A stretch of 64,000 bases of DNA from Pseudoxanthomonas helianthi (GTDB lineage: Bacteria > Pseudomonadota > Gammaproteobacteria > Xanthomonadales > Xanthomonadaceae): the NCBI RefSeq assembly GCF_017939625.1, contig NZ_JAGKTC010000002.1, positions 62,629-126,628 of the forward strand, in the 5' to 3' direction. Below, one piece after another: positions 26,334 through 36,416 of the stretch (position 1 is the stretch's first letter; the number at the start of each line of letters is the position of its first letter). The translations under genes and the position numbers were made by a program. Under the pieces are notes generated by a model. The model ran no database searches. It was not told the origin of the DNA and was given only the letters and a program-made list of their open reading frames with translations.

Positions 26334-26346
26334 TTGCGATCCGCAA
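26334..26346. promoter_or_regulatory. Palindromic operator candidate in the isochorismatase/Lrp divergent region
   Basis: TTGCG-ATC-CGCAA is a perfect 5-3-5 palindrome between the divergent starts. A related TTGCGGA lies about 40 bases to the left. It could be a site for the adjacent Lrp-type regulator. Confidence 0.35.
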
Positions 26347-26381
26347 GATTTCGCGCCGTTCCGCTTGAACCCTGAAAGAAG

Positions 26382-26786
26382 ATGACGATGGACAAGATCG
26401 GCCGCGCCATCCTGGCGCACCTGGCGCGCGATGCGCGCCTCACCTGGCAGGAACTCGGGCGACAGGTGCACCTGTCCGGCCAGGCGGTGGCCACGCGCGT
26501 GCAGCAGATGGTGGACGCCGGCACGATCCGCCGCTTCACCGTGCTGCGCGGCGACCTGCGCCGCCATTTCGTCACCGTGTTCATGGACACCAACCGCTTC
26601 GACGAATTCGAATCGTTCCTGCAGGCGCGCGAAGAAGTGGAGAGCGCAAGCAAGGTGGTGGGCGAAGGCTGCTACTTCCTCACCCTGGCCTGCGAAGACG
26701 ACGCGGCGCTCGAGGGCTTTACCCGGGACCTGCTGCGCTACGGCCGCTACAAGGTGTCCAGCGAGATGCGGCGGACGAAGGGCTAG
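26382..26786 (+). CDS. Lrp/AsnC family transcriptional regulator
   Basis: This 134-residue regulator has an N-terminal winged helix (DKIGRAILAHLARDARLTWQELGRQVHLSGQAVATRVQQMVDAGTIRRF). The AsnC/RAM-type ligand domain (VFMDTNRFDEFESFLQ..., GEGCYFLTLACEDDAALEGF) is somewhat shorter than in full Lrp. Such proteins sense amino acids. The divergent neighbour encodes an isochorismatase-like hydrolase, the likely target, and a small palindrome lies between them. Two ATG codons are close together (26382 and 26388), with a GAAAGAAG ribosome site before the first. Confidence 0.87.
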   Translation: MTMDKIGRAILAHLARDARLTWQELGRQVHLSGQAVATRVQQMVDAGTIRRFTVLRGDLRRHFVTVFMDTNRFDEFESFLQAREEVESASKVVGEGCYFLTLACEDDAALEGFTRDLLRYGRYKVSSEMRRTKG

Positions 26787-26816
26787 CGCGCGTCGATTCC
26801 CGGCGCCTCCGGGAAT

Positions 26817-26839
26817 GCCGCGCATCGCGCGGCGTTTTT
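26817..26839 (+). terminator. Rho-independent terminator after the Lrp-type gene
   Basis: The stem GCCGCGC / GCGCGGC with loop ATC is followed by GTTTTT. It lies 30 bases beyond the stop codon and abuts the stop of the convergent methyltransferase gene. Confidence 0.75.
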
Positions 26840-27717
26840 CATTCGCCCGAGCCGTCGGATTCGCGGGTGAAATAGAAACCGTAATAACGGTCGATTCCAT
26901 AGCCCGGATGGAAGGGTACGTGCAATTGCCGCTCGTGCAGGGACCAACGATCGCGCTCGGTATAGCCCAGATCGCGCATGGCGGCCAGCAACTGCGGGAT
27001 TCCTTCGACGCGATAGGGGCATATCGCGATGCGCAGATTCTGCAGGGTGAAATAGCCGCGGGTGGGATGCAGCGGCGTCAGGTTGAACAGCACGTGGCGC
27101 GGCGGTCGCCGCAGGCGCTGCAGCAGCTGCGGCAGGCTGTAGTCGAGGTATTGCAGGGCGCCGCTGCTGATCAGCAGGTCGCAACCGTCGGCCTGCGCCG
27201 GATCGCCGGCGAAATGCAGGGCGCCGCGGAGGTCGTGGTCGCGGGCCCAATCGCGTCCTGCCTGCATCACCTGCGGCACGTCGTGCACGCACCAGTCCGT
27301 GCCGCGCGGCAGGTCGAGGTAACGACCGAAGCCGTAGTAGGCCAGGCCGATGTGTCCGCCCAGGTCGAAGACCTTGCGTGCTCCCCCGGCCAGCGCGCGC
27401 TCGAGCCAGAACATCGCCGCGTAATCGCAGCTGCGCACCTGTTGCAGTTGCGCACGGTATTTCCGCGCCGCCTCGGCGAGGTCGTAGGTGGCCGGCAGGC
27501 GCGCGGTGGACAGCGCCTCCGCAGCCCGTCGCGCTTCGTCGTGGCTGCCGTAGATTCCGTAGTACAGGTTGTCGACGCGCGCGGGCCGACGGAAAAGGCG
27601 CAGGTACAGCGGGCGGGCCAGCATGGCGATAACGGGCAGTTCCATCGCATCCAGGGCCAGGCGCAGCAGGCGCGTGCGATGGCCCTCGTTAAGCAGTCCC
27701 TCGGTGCTCTCGCTCAT
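26839..27717 (-). CDS. TIGR04325-type putative methyltransferase
   Basis: This 292-residue protein has a class I SAM-methyltransferase core. FDLGGHIGLAYYGFGRYL is the SAM-binding motif I region, followed by WCVHDVPQVM and LLISSGALQYLDYSLPQLLQRL. It matches the pattern I recall as the TIGR04325 (LIC12133) family, often found in surface-polysaccharide loci. Here it stands alone, convergent with the Lrp-type gene and 107 bases beyond the start of the next minus-strand gene's stop, with no glycan genes around it. The substrate is unknown. The ATG at 27717 begins MSESTEGLL. Confidence 0.75.
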   Translation of the reverse strand: MSESTEGLLNEGHRTRLLRLALDAMELPVIAMLARPLYLRLFRRPARVDNLYYGIYGSHDEARRAAEALSTARLPATYDLAEAARKYRAQLQQVRSCDYAAMFWLERALAGGARKVFDLGGHIGLAYYGFGRYLDLPRGTDWCVHDVPQVMQAGRDWARDHDLRGALHFAGDPAQADGCDLLISSGALQYLDYSLPQLLQRLRRPPRHVLFNLTPLHPTRGYFTLQNLRIAICPYRVEGIPQLLAAMRDLGYTERDRWSLHERQLHVPFHPGYGIDRYYGFYFTRESDGSGE

Positions 27718-27824
27718 GTCCGCGCGTGTTCGCTGGGTCCGACCCGTTCGGAGAATCAACGTCGGACCGGGCGGCGGCCGGACACGAGGAACCCGCCAAC
27801 CAGGGCGGCCGCCGGGCGCAGCGC

Positions 27825-28490
27825 CTACTCGGGAGAACCGGTTTCGTAGCCGGCGATCTCGTCTTCCGCAAGCAACTGCCGCAATTGCGCGATGGAGGCG
27901 CGGCGCATCGGCTTCTCGTCCACCGACGACAGCGGCGCCTGGCGCAGCGCGTCCAGCGGCAGCACGGTGGCGTCGAAGGTCAGGCCTTCCGCGCCGAACA
28001 CCCAGACCGGCGCGTCGAGATTGCGTTCGCGATCCATGCGCAGCCGGCGCACGCGCGATTCGGCGGGAATGCCGTTTTCCTCCAGGAAGCGCGTGACCGC
28101 GTCGGGATCGTCTACGTGGAGGTGCAACATCACTGCGGCACCGGCATCGGCGGTGCCGTCCAGCACCGGGCCGACCAGGCGCGGCGAAAAATCGCGGAAG
28201 AAATCCAGCGCGCGCAGCGCGGCCTCGCGGCGCGTGCGCAGCGCCTGCGCATGGCCGGGACCGGCGAACAGGCGCTGGTATTCGCGCAGCGCGTCTTCGA
28301 TCTCGCGGTTCCGCGGCAACGAAGCGTCGTCGAAGATGCCCAGCCGGCTGGCGGCCTTCAGCTTGGCCTGGTGGAAGTCGCGGATGCCGCCCTCGGCCAT
28401 CAGTCGCGCGGCCTCGTGGGCGAGGCGGTGGCGGCGTTCGCGGGTGCGGGTCAACGCGTGTTCGTGGGCGTGACGGCGGGCTTGGTGCAT
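27825..28490 (-). CDS. Conserved protein of unknown function
   Basis: I do not recognise a named function for this 221-residue protein. The N-terminus is strongly basic and helical (HQARRHAHEHALTRTRERRHRLAHEAARLMAEGGIRDFHQAKLKAASRLG). A mixed alpha/beta part follows with the striking stretch SPRLVGPVLDGTADAGAAVMLHLHVDDPDAV. That glycine/TAD layout faintly recalls small nucleotidyltransferase-like folds, but this is only an impression. The ATG at 28490 is chosen to exclude repeat-like sequence upstream. It is downstream of mrcA on the same strand, and a 24-bp palindrome separates them. Confidence 0.7.
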   Translation of the reverse strand: MHQARRHAHEHALTRTRERRHRLAHEAARLMAEGGIRDFHQAKLKAASRLGIFDDASLPRNREIEDALREYQRLFAGPGHAQALRTRREAALRALDFFRDFSPRLVGPVLDGTADAGAAVMLHLHVDDPDAVTRFLEENGIPAESRVRRLRMDRERNLDAPVWVFGAEGLTFDATVLPLDALRQAPLSSVDEKPMRRASIAQLRQLLAEDEIAGYETGSPE

Positions 28491-28537
28491 GGCAGGCCTC
28501 CGCGTGGACCGTTTCGACTGTACACGATCCCGCTGAA

Positions 28538-28561
28538 CCGCGGATGGCATGCCATCCGCGG
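28538..28561. repeat. 24-bp perfect palindrome after mrcA
   Basis: Twelve bases CCGCGGATGGCA are followed directly by their reverse complement. It lies 10 bases beyond the mrcA stop, on the downstream side, and may be a weak terminator or a protein-binding site. Confidence 0.7.
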
Positions 28562-28571
28562 CCTGCTCCGA

Positions 28572-31004
28572 TCAGAAGATGTCGAACGCCTCTTCGTCCG
28601 GCACCGCATCCTGCGGGCCGAAGTCGTCGAAGTTCTGGATGCGGTCCAGATCCTCGGCCTTGACCCATTCGGTCGCACCGTTGAGGTTGAGCTGGACCAT
28701 GCCGTCGGGCGGCTCGTTCTGCGCGACCGGCTGGTCCTTCAGCGCGACGCGCATGTAGTCGATCCAGATCGGCAACGCGGCACGGCCACCGTATTCGCCA
28801 CGGCCGAGGCTGCGGAAATCGTCGCGGCCGACCCAGACCACGGTCGCATATGGGCCGCCGAAACCGCCGAACCATGCGTCGCGGTAATCGTTGGTCGAGC
28901 CGGTCTTGCCGCCGACGTCCTCGCGGTTGAGCACGCGCGCCGCGGTCGCGGTGCCGCGCAGCACCACGTCGCGCATCATCGACACCAGCTGGTAGGCGGT
29001 GCGTTCGTCGATGGCGCGCGGTGCGCTGGTCGCATCCGGGTCGATCGGCTTCGCCGGCGCGACCGGTTTCGGCTTGGCCGCGTCGGCGGCAGGCTTGGGC
29101 TTGGCCGAGCCCGCGGGGCCCAGGTCGAAGCCATCGACGACGTTGCTGACCGGCGCGACCGTGCCGTTGATGGCGAGGCCGCAACTGCGGCAGGCCAGCG
29201 CGGGCTTCTCCTTGAAGATCACGTTGCCTTCGCGATCCTTCACCTCGGCGATGAACCAAGGCGTGATCCGCGAGCCCCCGTTGGCGAAGGTGGCGTAGCC
29301 GCGCGCCATCGATATCGGGGTCAGCGAGGCGGTGCCCAGCGACATCGACAGGTTCGGCGGCAACTCGTTCTCGGCGAAGCCGAACTGGCTGATGTACTTG
29401 CGGGCGAAATCCACGCCGATGCTGTCGAGCAGGCGCACCGAAACCAGGTTCTTCGAACGCACCAGCGCTTCGCGAAGGCGCATCGGCCCGGAGAAACCGC
29501 CGCCGTCGTTCTGCGGCCGCCACATGTGGCCGCGGCGGTCGCGGAACACCACCGGCGCGTCCAGCACGATCGACGCGGGGTTGAAGCCCTTGTCGAACGC
29601 CGCCGCGTACACGAACGGCTTGAAGCTGGAGCCCGGCTGGCGTCGCGCCTGGGTCGCGCGGTTGAACTTGTTGCCGGCGAAGCTGTAGCCACCGATGATC
29701 GCCTTCAATGCGCCGCTGTTGGCGTCCAGCGACACCAGCGCGGCCTGGGCCTGCGGTACCTGGTCGATGGTGAATTCGCCGGGCTGGGCCCCGGCCTCGA
29801 TCCGTACCAGATCGCCGCGCTTGAGCAGGGCGGCCGGAGTCTTGCCGGTCCACTTGCTGGCCGAAGCGGGGAGGGCGATCTCGCGCGCGTCGGCGGTGAC
29901 CACAGTCGCGCCGCCGTCGGCGTTGACCTTCGCCACGATGCTGGGCAACAGGCCGGCCTGCGGCGGGATGCCGATCAGCTTCTCCGCCAGTGCCTTGGCG
30001 TCCGCGTCCGCCGGCAGGTCGAAATGCTGCTCGACGCCATGCCAGCCGTGGCGGTGGTCGTACAGGCTGAGGCCGTCGCGCACCGCCTTGTCGGCGGCCT
30101 GCTGTGCCACCGGGTCGATCGTGGTGGTGACGTGGTAGCCCTTGGTCAGCACGTCGCCGCCGAAGCGGGCGACCATTTCCTGGCGGACCATTTCCGCCAC
30201 GTACGGCGCATAGACCTCGACCGGCCGCTCGTGCGGCGCGGCGTGCATCGGCTCGGCCTTGGCCAGGGCGGCTTCGGCCGGGGTGATGTAGCGGTCCTCG
30301 ACCATGCGGTCCAGCACGTAGACCACGCGTTCGTGGTTGCGGTCCGGGTTGCTTATCGGATTGCCGCTGGAAGGGAACTTGAGCGAGCTGACCAGGGTGG
30401 CGGTTTCCGCCAGGGTGAGCTGGTCCAGGGGCTTGCCGTAGTAGAACTCGGCCGCGGCGGCCACGCCGTAAGCGCGGTTACCGAAGAAACTCTTGTTCAG
30501 GTACAGCTCGAAGATCTCGTCCTTGCTCAGCATCTTTTCGATGCGGATGGCCAGCAGCATGTCCTGCAGCTTGCGGGTATAGCTGTATTCGCCGCTGAGG
30601 AAGACCTGCTTGGCCACCTGCTGGGTGATGGTGCTGCCGCCGGCCACGCGGCCTTCCTTGCCGGTGACGATCTGCCAGATCGCGCGGCTGATGCCCTTGG
30701 GCGAGACCCCGTTGTGCTTGTAGAAATCGGCGTCTTCGGCCGCGATGAAGGCCTGCTTGACCCGCGCCGGCACGTTGGCGATGGCCACGGGATAACGCCT
30801 GGTTTCGCCGAACAGGCCGATCAGGCGGCCGTCGCTGGCGTAGATGTAAAGGGGCTCCTGCAGCTCCACGTTGCGCAGGGTGCGCGCGTCGGGAAGCTTG
30901 GAAGACACTGCGTAGTAGATGGCCCCAAGCCCGATGGCCGCGATCAGGATCAGAGCGAGTCCGGCGTAGATTGCCCAGCGCAGCAGGCGTCGGAGACGGG
31001 GCAT
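28572..31004 (-). CDS. mrcA: Penicillin-binding protein 1A
   Basis: This 810-residue bifunctional peptidoglycan synthase is anchored in the inner membrane by an N-terminal helix (about residues 9-32). The GT51 glycosyltransferase domain has its catalytic Glu90 in [12 protein letters not shown] and the [12 protein letters not shown] motif. An OB-like insert follows. The transpeptidase domain has S459-x2-K462 (SSFKPF), SKN in VRSKNL and K700-TGS. A Pro/Lys/Ala-rich linker precedes the KTGS half. It is divergent from pilMNOPQ, the classical gammaproteobacterial arrangement, with 227 bases between starts. A TATACT-like -10 (31034-31039, minus strand) may belong to its promoter. Confidence 0.96.
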   Translation of the reverse strand: MPRLRRLLRWAIYAGLALILIAAIGLGAIYYAVSSKLPDARTLRNVELQEPLYIYASDGRLIGLFGETRRYPVAIANVPARVKQAFIAAEDADFYKHNGVSPKGISRAIWQIVTGKEGRVAGGSTITQQVAKQVFLSGEYSYTRKLQDMLLAIRIEKMLSKDEIFELYLNKSFFGNRAYGVAAAAEFYYGKPLDQLTLAETATLVSSLKFPSSGNPISNPDRNHERVVYVLDRMVEDRYITPAEAALAKAEPMHAAPHERPVEVYAPYVAEMVRQEMVARFGGDVLTKGYHVTTTIDPVAQQAADKAVRDGLSLYDHRHGWHGVEQHFDLPADADAKALAEKLIGIPPQAGLLPSIVAKVNADGGATVVTADAREIALPASASKWTGKTPAALLKRGDLVRIEAGAQPGEFTIDQVPQAQAALVSLDANSGALKAIIGGYSFAGNKFNRATQARRQPGSSFKPFVYAAAFDKGFNPASIVLDAPVVFRDRRGHMWRPQNDGGGFSGPMRLREALVRSKNLVSVRLLDSIGVDFARKYISQFGFAENELPPNLSMSLGTASLTPISMARGYATFANGGSRITPWFIAEVKDREGNVIFKEKPALACRSCGLAINGTVAPVSNVVDGFDLGPAGSAKPKPAADAAKPKPVAPAKPIDPDATSAPRAIDERTAYQLVSMMRDVVLRGTATAARVLNREDVGGKTGSTNDYRDAWFGGFGGPYATVVWVGRDDFRSLGRGEYGGRAALPIWIDYMRVALKDQPVAQNEPPDGMVQLNLNGATEWVKAEDLDRIQNFDDFGPQDAVPDEEAFDIF

Positions 31005-31180
31005 GGATGAGCTTTTCGTTCTCAGGACAAGAGAGTATAAATTAGGGAAGATAGGGGCGGAGTGCTCGAGCGGGGACGGCGGGCGGCGGGGTTTCGCGCT
31101 ATTGATGTTCGTTTTTGTGACCGATGGTGGCGTTGCGCAGCGTTTGAGTGATTGCCAGAGTTCAGCGGGCCGTTATGTAA

Positions 31181-32289
<1,109 letters not shown>

Positions 32290-32290
<1 letters not shown>

Positions 32291-33012
32291 TGGCCAGGAT
32301 CAACCTGTTGCCCTGGCGCGCAGAGCGCCGCCAGCAACGCCAACGCGAGTTCTACGGCTGGCTGGGCATGGCGGCGCTGGCGGGCGTGGCACTGTCCTTG
32401 CTGATCTGGCTGTATTACGGCGCCCAGATCAGCGGCCAGAACGACCGCAACGAATACCTGCGCGGCGAGATCGCCAAGGTCGACAAGGACATCGAGCAGA
32501 TCAAGGAACTGGACAAGCAGAAGGACCGGCTGCTGGCGCGCAAGAAGGTGATCGAGGAACTGCAGGCCAACCGCTCGCAGATGGTCCACCTGTTCGATTC
32601 GCTGGTCCGCACCATTCCGGACGGAGTGGCGCTGACCAGCCTGAAGCAGGAAGGCGACATCCTGACCCTGGAAGGACGTGCGCAGTCCAATGCGCGGGTC
32701 AGCGACTACATGCGCACCCTGGAGCGTTCGGGCTGGATGACCAATCCCGACCTGTCGATCATCGAGGCCAAGGCCATCGAAGGGCCGGCCGCGGCGCTGA
32801 CCCGCCCGGGCCAGGCGTTGCCCTACATGTTCAACCTGAAGGTCAAGCTGGCCAATCCCAGCGAAGCCGATCCTGAAGCGGCAGCGGGTACCCCGGCCGC
32901 CGATGGCAGCAGCGCGCCGGCGCCTGCCGCGAACCCGGCGGCAACCGCGGCGCCTGCCCCCGCCAATCCGCCGGCCCCGGCCGCGCCCGCCTCGGGGGAG
33001 AAGAAGCCATGA
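32290..33012 (+). CDS. pilN: Type IV pilus assembly protein PilN
   Basis: PilN is a bitopic inner-membrane protein linking PilM in the cytoplasm to PilO in the periplasm. The 240-residue product starts with the PilM-binding motif INLLPWR, then one membrane helix (about residues 25-45), a coiled coil (DKDIEQIKELDKQKDRLLARKKVIEEL) and a ferredoxin-like domain. The C-terminus carries an unusually long Pro/Ala-rich tail (APAPAANPAATAAPAPANPP, about residues 200-240). It overlaps both neighbours in the operon. The tail probably spans the periplasm as a flexible arm. Confidence 0.94.
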
Positions 33013-33704
33013 GCCAGAAGAAATTCCGCCTGAGCGACCTGGACTTTAACAACATCGGCGGCTGGCCGAAGCAGGCCAAGATCGTGTTCTGCGTACTGGT
33101 CGGCCTGTTCATCCTGGTCATGGCCTGGCTGCTGCTGATCAAGGGCAAGCGCGAGGAGCTGCAGGGGCTGGAGCGGCAGGAAGCCGACCTGCGGATGGAA
33201 TTCGAAACCAAGCAGGGCCGTGCCGCCAACCTGCAGCCGCTGAAACAGCAGCTGGCGCAGATGGAGCAGGTGCTGCAGCAGATGTTGCGGCAGCTGCCCA
33301 GCAAGACCGAAATGCCGGACCTGATCGTCGACATCTCGCAGACCGCGCTGTCCACGGGCCTGTCCAACCAGTTGTTCCAGCCGGGTGCGGAGACGCCGCG
33401 CGAGTTCTATGCCGAGCGGCCGATCGCCTTGCGAATGGTTGGCAGCTACCACCAGTTCGGTGCGTTCGTCAGTGGCGTGGCCTCCTTGCCGCGCGTGGTG
33501 ATCCTGACCATGCACGACATCTCGCTGAAGCCCAAGGCCGGCAACAGGATCACCGGCAATACGCCGCTGGAACTCGCCGGCACGGTCAAGACCTACCGTT
33601 ACCTGGATGAAGAAGAAACCGCCGCGCAGGCACAGGCGCAGCCGAAGCCGGGCGAGGCGGCGCCCGCCGCAGCGGCGCCGGCCGGCAAGCAGGGGGGCGC
33701 GTGA
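33009..33704 (+). CDS. pilO: Type IV pilus assembly protein PilO
   Basis: PilO is a bitopic inner-membrane protein that dimerises with PilN and connects to the lipoprotein PilP. The 231-residue product has a short cytoplasmic start, a membrane helix (FCVLVGLFILVMAWLLLI), a coiled-coil segment with the LQPLKQQLAQMEQVLQQMLRQL pattern, and the PilO domain (RPIALRMVGSYHQFGAFVSGVASLPRVV). A Pro/Ala tail ends the protein. ATGA overlaps pilN, and GTGA at the end overlaps the pilP start. Confidence 0.95.
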   Translation: MSQKKFRLSDLDFNNIGGWPKQAKIVFCVLVGLFILVMAWLLLIKGKREELQGLERQEADLRMEFETKQGRAANLQPLKQQLAQMEQVLQQMLRQLPSKTEMPDLIVDISQTALSTGLSNQLFQPGAETPREFYAERPIALRMVGSYHQFGAFVSGVASLPRVVILTMHDISLKPKAGNRITGNTPLELAGTVKTYRYLDEEETAAQAQAQPKPGEAAPAAAAPAGKQGGA

Positions 33705-34249
33705 GCATGCAGGCGAATAACCTCCGTTCCATGGCGCGTGTCGCGGGCTTCGCCGCGCTGGCCATCGGCCTGGCGGCCTGTACCCGCAGCCTCACCAGCG
33801 GGCCGGATCCGGCGTCGAACCTCGAGAAATGGGTGGCAGAAGTGCGTGCGCGACCGGCGCCGCCGCTGGATCCGTTGCCGGTGATGCGCCAGTTCGAGAC
33901 TTTCGAATACTCCGCGCAGAACATGCGCGACCCGTTCAGCGACGAATGGCAGGAACGCGACACCGGCGGCCTGCGCCCGGATCCGAACCGGCGCAAGGAA
34001 GCCCTGGAATCGTATCCGCTGGATAGCCTGGACATGGTCGGCACCATCGGCAAGGGGGCCGGGCTGGTGGCACTGGTGATGGCGCCCGACAAGGTGACCT
34101 ACCGGGTGCGGCCGGGATCGTATCTGGGGCAGAGCGACGGTCGCGCCACGGGCGTGTACGAAGACCGTATCGAGCTGGTGGAATTGGTGCCCGATGGCGC
34201 AGGCGGCTGGCTGGAACGCCCGGCCTCGATCGCACTGGAAGATCAATGA
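33701..34249 (+). CDS. pilP: Type IV pilus lipoprotein PilP
   Basis: PilP is a periplasmic lipoprotein bridging the PilN/PilO pair to the secretin PilQ. The 182-residue product has a signal peptide with lipobox LAAC (Cys27 from the GTG start). The family motif (SAQNMRDPFSDEW) and the beta-sandwich domain (LDSLDMVGTIGKGAGLVALVMAPDKVTYRVRPGSYLGQSDGRATGV) follow. The start is either GTG 33701, overlapping the pilO stop, or ATG 33707. The stop overlaps an ATG that could begin pilQ. Confidence 0.95.
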   Translation: MSMQANNLRSMARVAGFAALAIGLAACTRSLTSGPDPASNLEKWVAEVRARPAPPLDPLPVMRQFETFEYSAQNMRDPFSDEWQERDTGGLRPDPNRRKEALESYPLDSLDMVGTIGKGAGLVALVMAPDKVTYRVRPGSYLGQSDGRATGVYEDRIELVELVPDGAGGWLERPASIALEDQ

Positions 34250-34263
34250 CTGGGGGTAGCACG

Positions 34264-36267
34264 ATGACTGTTTTCCTGACCGAAACCCCGCGAGGCGGCC
34301 GACGCAACAGGGCGATCATGCGGGCCTGCGGGCTGGGCATCGCGCTGGCCCTGTCGCTGGCCGGCACGGCCATCGCCGCCACGCCGGGAACTGCGCCGAT
34401 ATCGAAGGGCGACCCGACCAAGCAGGTCGCAGGTACCGTTTCGGTGGCCGGCATCGACTTCAAGCGCGGCGATGGCGGCTCCGGCCGGTTGATCCTGAAG
34501 TTCAACGGCAGCGGCGCCGCCCCCGACCTGCGCAACCAGGAATCGGGCGTGGTCGTCGACATCGGCAACGCCAGCCTGCCGGCTGAACTGCAACGTCCGC
34601 TCAACGTGACCGATTTCGCCACCCCGGTGCAGCGCATCGACGCGCACAACGCCGGCAAGGGCGCGCAACTGGTGCTGAGCGTGCGGGGGCCGTACGAATC
34701 GCTGGCCTACCAGACCGGCAACGAGTACGTGGTGGAAATCGCGCCGCGCGCTTCGGCACCGGCTACGGGCGCCGCCTCCACGGCGGGCGCCAAGGCCTCT
34801 GGCCAGACGGGTTACCGCGGCAAGCCGGTGACGTTCAACTTCCAGGACGTGCCGGTGCGCACCGTGCTGCAGCTGATCGCCGAGGAGTCGAACCTCAACA
34901 TCGTCGCCTCCGACACCGTGCAGGGCAACGTGACCCTGCGCCTGGTGAACGTGCCGTGGGACCAGGCGCTGGACATCGTGTTGCGCGCCAAGGGCCTGGA
35001 CAAGCGGCGCGATGGCGGCGTGGTCTGGGTCGCTCCGCAGGCGGAGCTGGCCAAGTTCGAGCAGGACAAGGAAGACGCGCGCATCGCGATCGAGAACCGC
35101 GAAGAGCTGGTGACCGACTACATCCAGATCAACTACCACAGCGCCAACGCGATCTACAAGGCGCTGACCGAGGCCAAGGGCATCGGCGGCAGCGGAGGCA
35201 GCGGCAGCAATAGCAACGACAATGGCTTCCTCTCGCCGCGTGGCCGTCTGGTCGCGGACGAGCGTACCAATACCCTGATGATCAGCGACACGCCGAAGAA
35301 GGTCGCGCAGATGCGCGAACTGGTCAGCGTGATCGACCGTCCGGTCGACCAGGTGCTGATCGAGGGCCGCATCGTCATCGCCAACGACACCTTTGCCCGC
35401 GAACTGGGTGCCAAGTTCGGTATCAGCGGCTCCAAGGACAACGTCAGTTTCGGCGGCAACCTCGATGCGGCTCATGCCAACCGCAATTCGATCATCAGTA
35501 CGGACATCGCCAACGCCAATTCGATCCGCAGCTGGGAAATTGCCCGTGACGCGGCCCTTGCTGCCGGCACTCCTGTGCCACCGCGCCCCGTCCTGGCCAA
35601 CTCGACGATCACTACCACGCCGTCCAACTTCAACCTCCCGGCGGCGGTGGGCAGCTTCATCGGCAACAGTCCCGCGGCGTTGGCCTTCACCATCCTCAAT
35701 GCCGGCTACTACCTCGACGTTGAACTGTCGGCGCTGCAGGAAGAAGGCCGCGGCGAAGTGATCAGCAATCCGCGCATCGTCACCAGCAACCAGCGCGAAG
35801 CGGTGATCCGCCAAGGCTCGCAGGTCGGCTATGTGACCCAGACGGGTACCGGTGCGGCCGGCGGCCAGGCGCTGCCCAGCGTGCAGTTCAAGGACGTGGT
35901 GCTGGAACTGAAGGTCACCCCGACCATCACCAACGACAACCGCGTGTTCCTGAACCTGGCGGTGAAGAAGGACGAGATCGAGGGCTTCGTCGATACCTCG
36001 ATCGGCAGCGTGCCGCAGATCGCCACCCGCGAGATCAACACCGCAGTGCTGATCGACGACGGCCAGACCGTGGTCATCGGCGGCGTGTACGAGTTCAAGG
36101 ACCAGCAGAGCCTGTCCAAGGTCCCGTTCCTGGGCGATATCCCGATCCTCGGCAACCTGTTCAAGAAGCGTGGCCGCAGCAAGGACAAGGCCGAACTGCT
36201 GATCTTCGTCACCCCGAAGATCATGCGCGTGGCCCAGACCGCCGGCGCCGACCGCGTGCGTCGCTGA
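34264..36267 (+). CDS. pilQ: Type IV pilus secretin PilQ
   Basis: PilQ forms the outer-membrane gated ring through which the pilus passes. The 667-residue product has a signal peptide (about residues 1-38), one AMIN domain, a secretin/TonB short N-terminal domain (YRGKPVTFNFQDVPVRTVLQLIAEESNLNIVASDTV) and N1-type repeats with a Gly/Ser-rich insert (GIGGSGGSGSNSNDNG). The C-terminal secretin domain includes VPFLGDIPILGNLFK. The start was set at the ATG 34264, which has a GGGGG ribosome site. An ATG at 34246 overlapping the pilP stop is an alternative. It ends the operon before a strong terminator. Confidence 0.95.
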   Translation: MTVFLTETPRGGRRNRAIMRACGLGIALALSLAGTAIAATPGTAPISKGDPTKQVAGTVSVAGIDFKRGDGGSGRLILKFNGSGAAPDLRNQESGVVVDIGNASLPAELQRPLNVTDFATPVQRIDAHNAGKGAQLVLSVRGPYESLAYQTGNEYVVEIAPRASAPATGAASTAGAKASGQTGYRGKPVTFNFQDVPVRTVLQLIAEESNLNIVASDTVQGNVTLRLVNVPWDQALDIVLRAKGLDKRRDGGVVWVAPQAELAKFEQDKEDARIAIENREELVTDYIQINYHSANAIYKALTEAKGIGGSGGSGSNSNDNGFLSPRGRLVADERTNTLMISDTPKKVAQMRELVSVIDRPVDQVLIEGRIVIANDTFARELGAKFGISGSKDNVSFGGNLDAAHANRNSIISTDIANANSIRSWEIARDAALAAGTPVPPRPVLANSTITTTPSNFNLPAAVGSFIGNSPAALAFTILNAGYYLDVELSALQEEGRGEVISNPRIVTSNQREAVIRQGSQVGYVTQTGTGAAGGQALPSVQFKDVVLELKVTPTITNDNRVFLNLAVKKDEIEGFVDTSIGSVPQIATREINTAVLIDDGQTVVIGGVYEFKDQQSLSKVPFLGDIPILGNLFKKRGRSKDKAELLIFVTPKIMRVAQTAGADRVRR

Positions 36268-36291
36268 GCGGAAAACGTGAAAGCTGCAACG

Positions 36292-36321
36292 AAACGGGGC
36301 CGCATGGCCCCGTTTCTTTTT
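36292..36321 (+). terminator. Rho-independent terminator after pilQ
   Basis: A perfect 10-bp stem AAACGGGGCC / GGCCCCGTTT with loop GCAT is followed by CTTTTT. It closes the pilMNOPQ transcript. Confidence 0.92.
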
Positions 36322-36416
36322 GCTCGGTGGCTTGAAGCTGAATCCGCCGTGCCGTATGTCGAACCAATCCGGCGCGCTTCGGTCAAAATCGGCCTGTCTC
36401 CCCCCGATGGATCGCC

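Noticed and set aside
31144-31179. A promoter for pilM with TTGAGT and TATGTA
   Set aside because: The spacing is about 24 bases, too long for a sigma-70 promoter.
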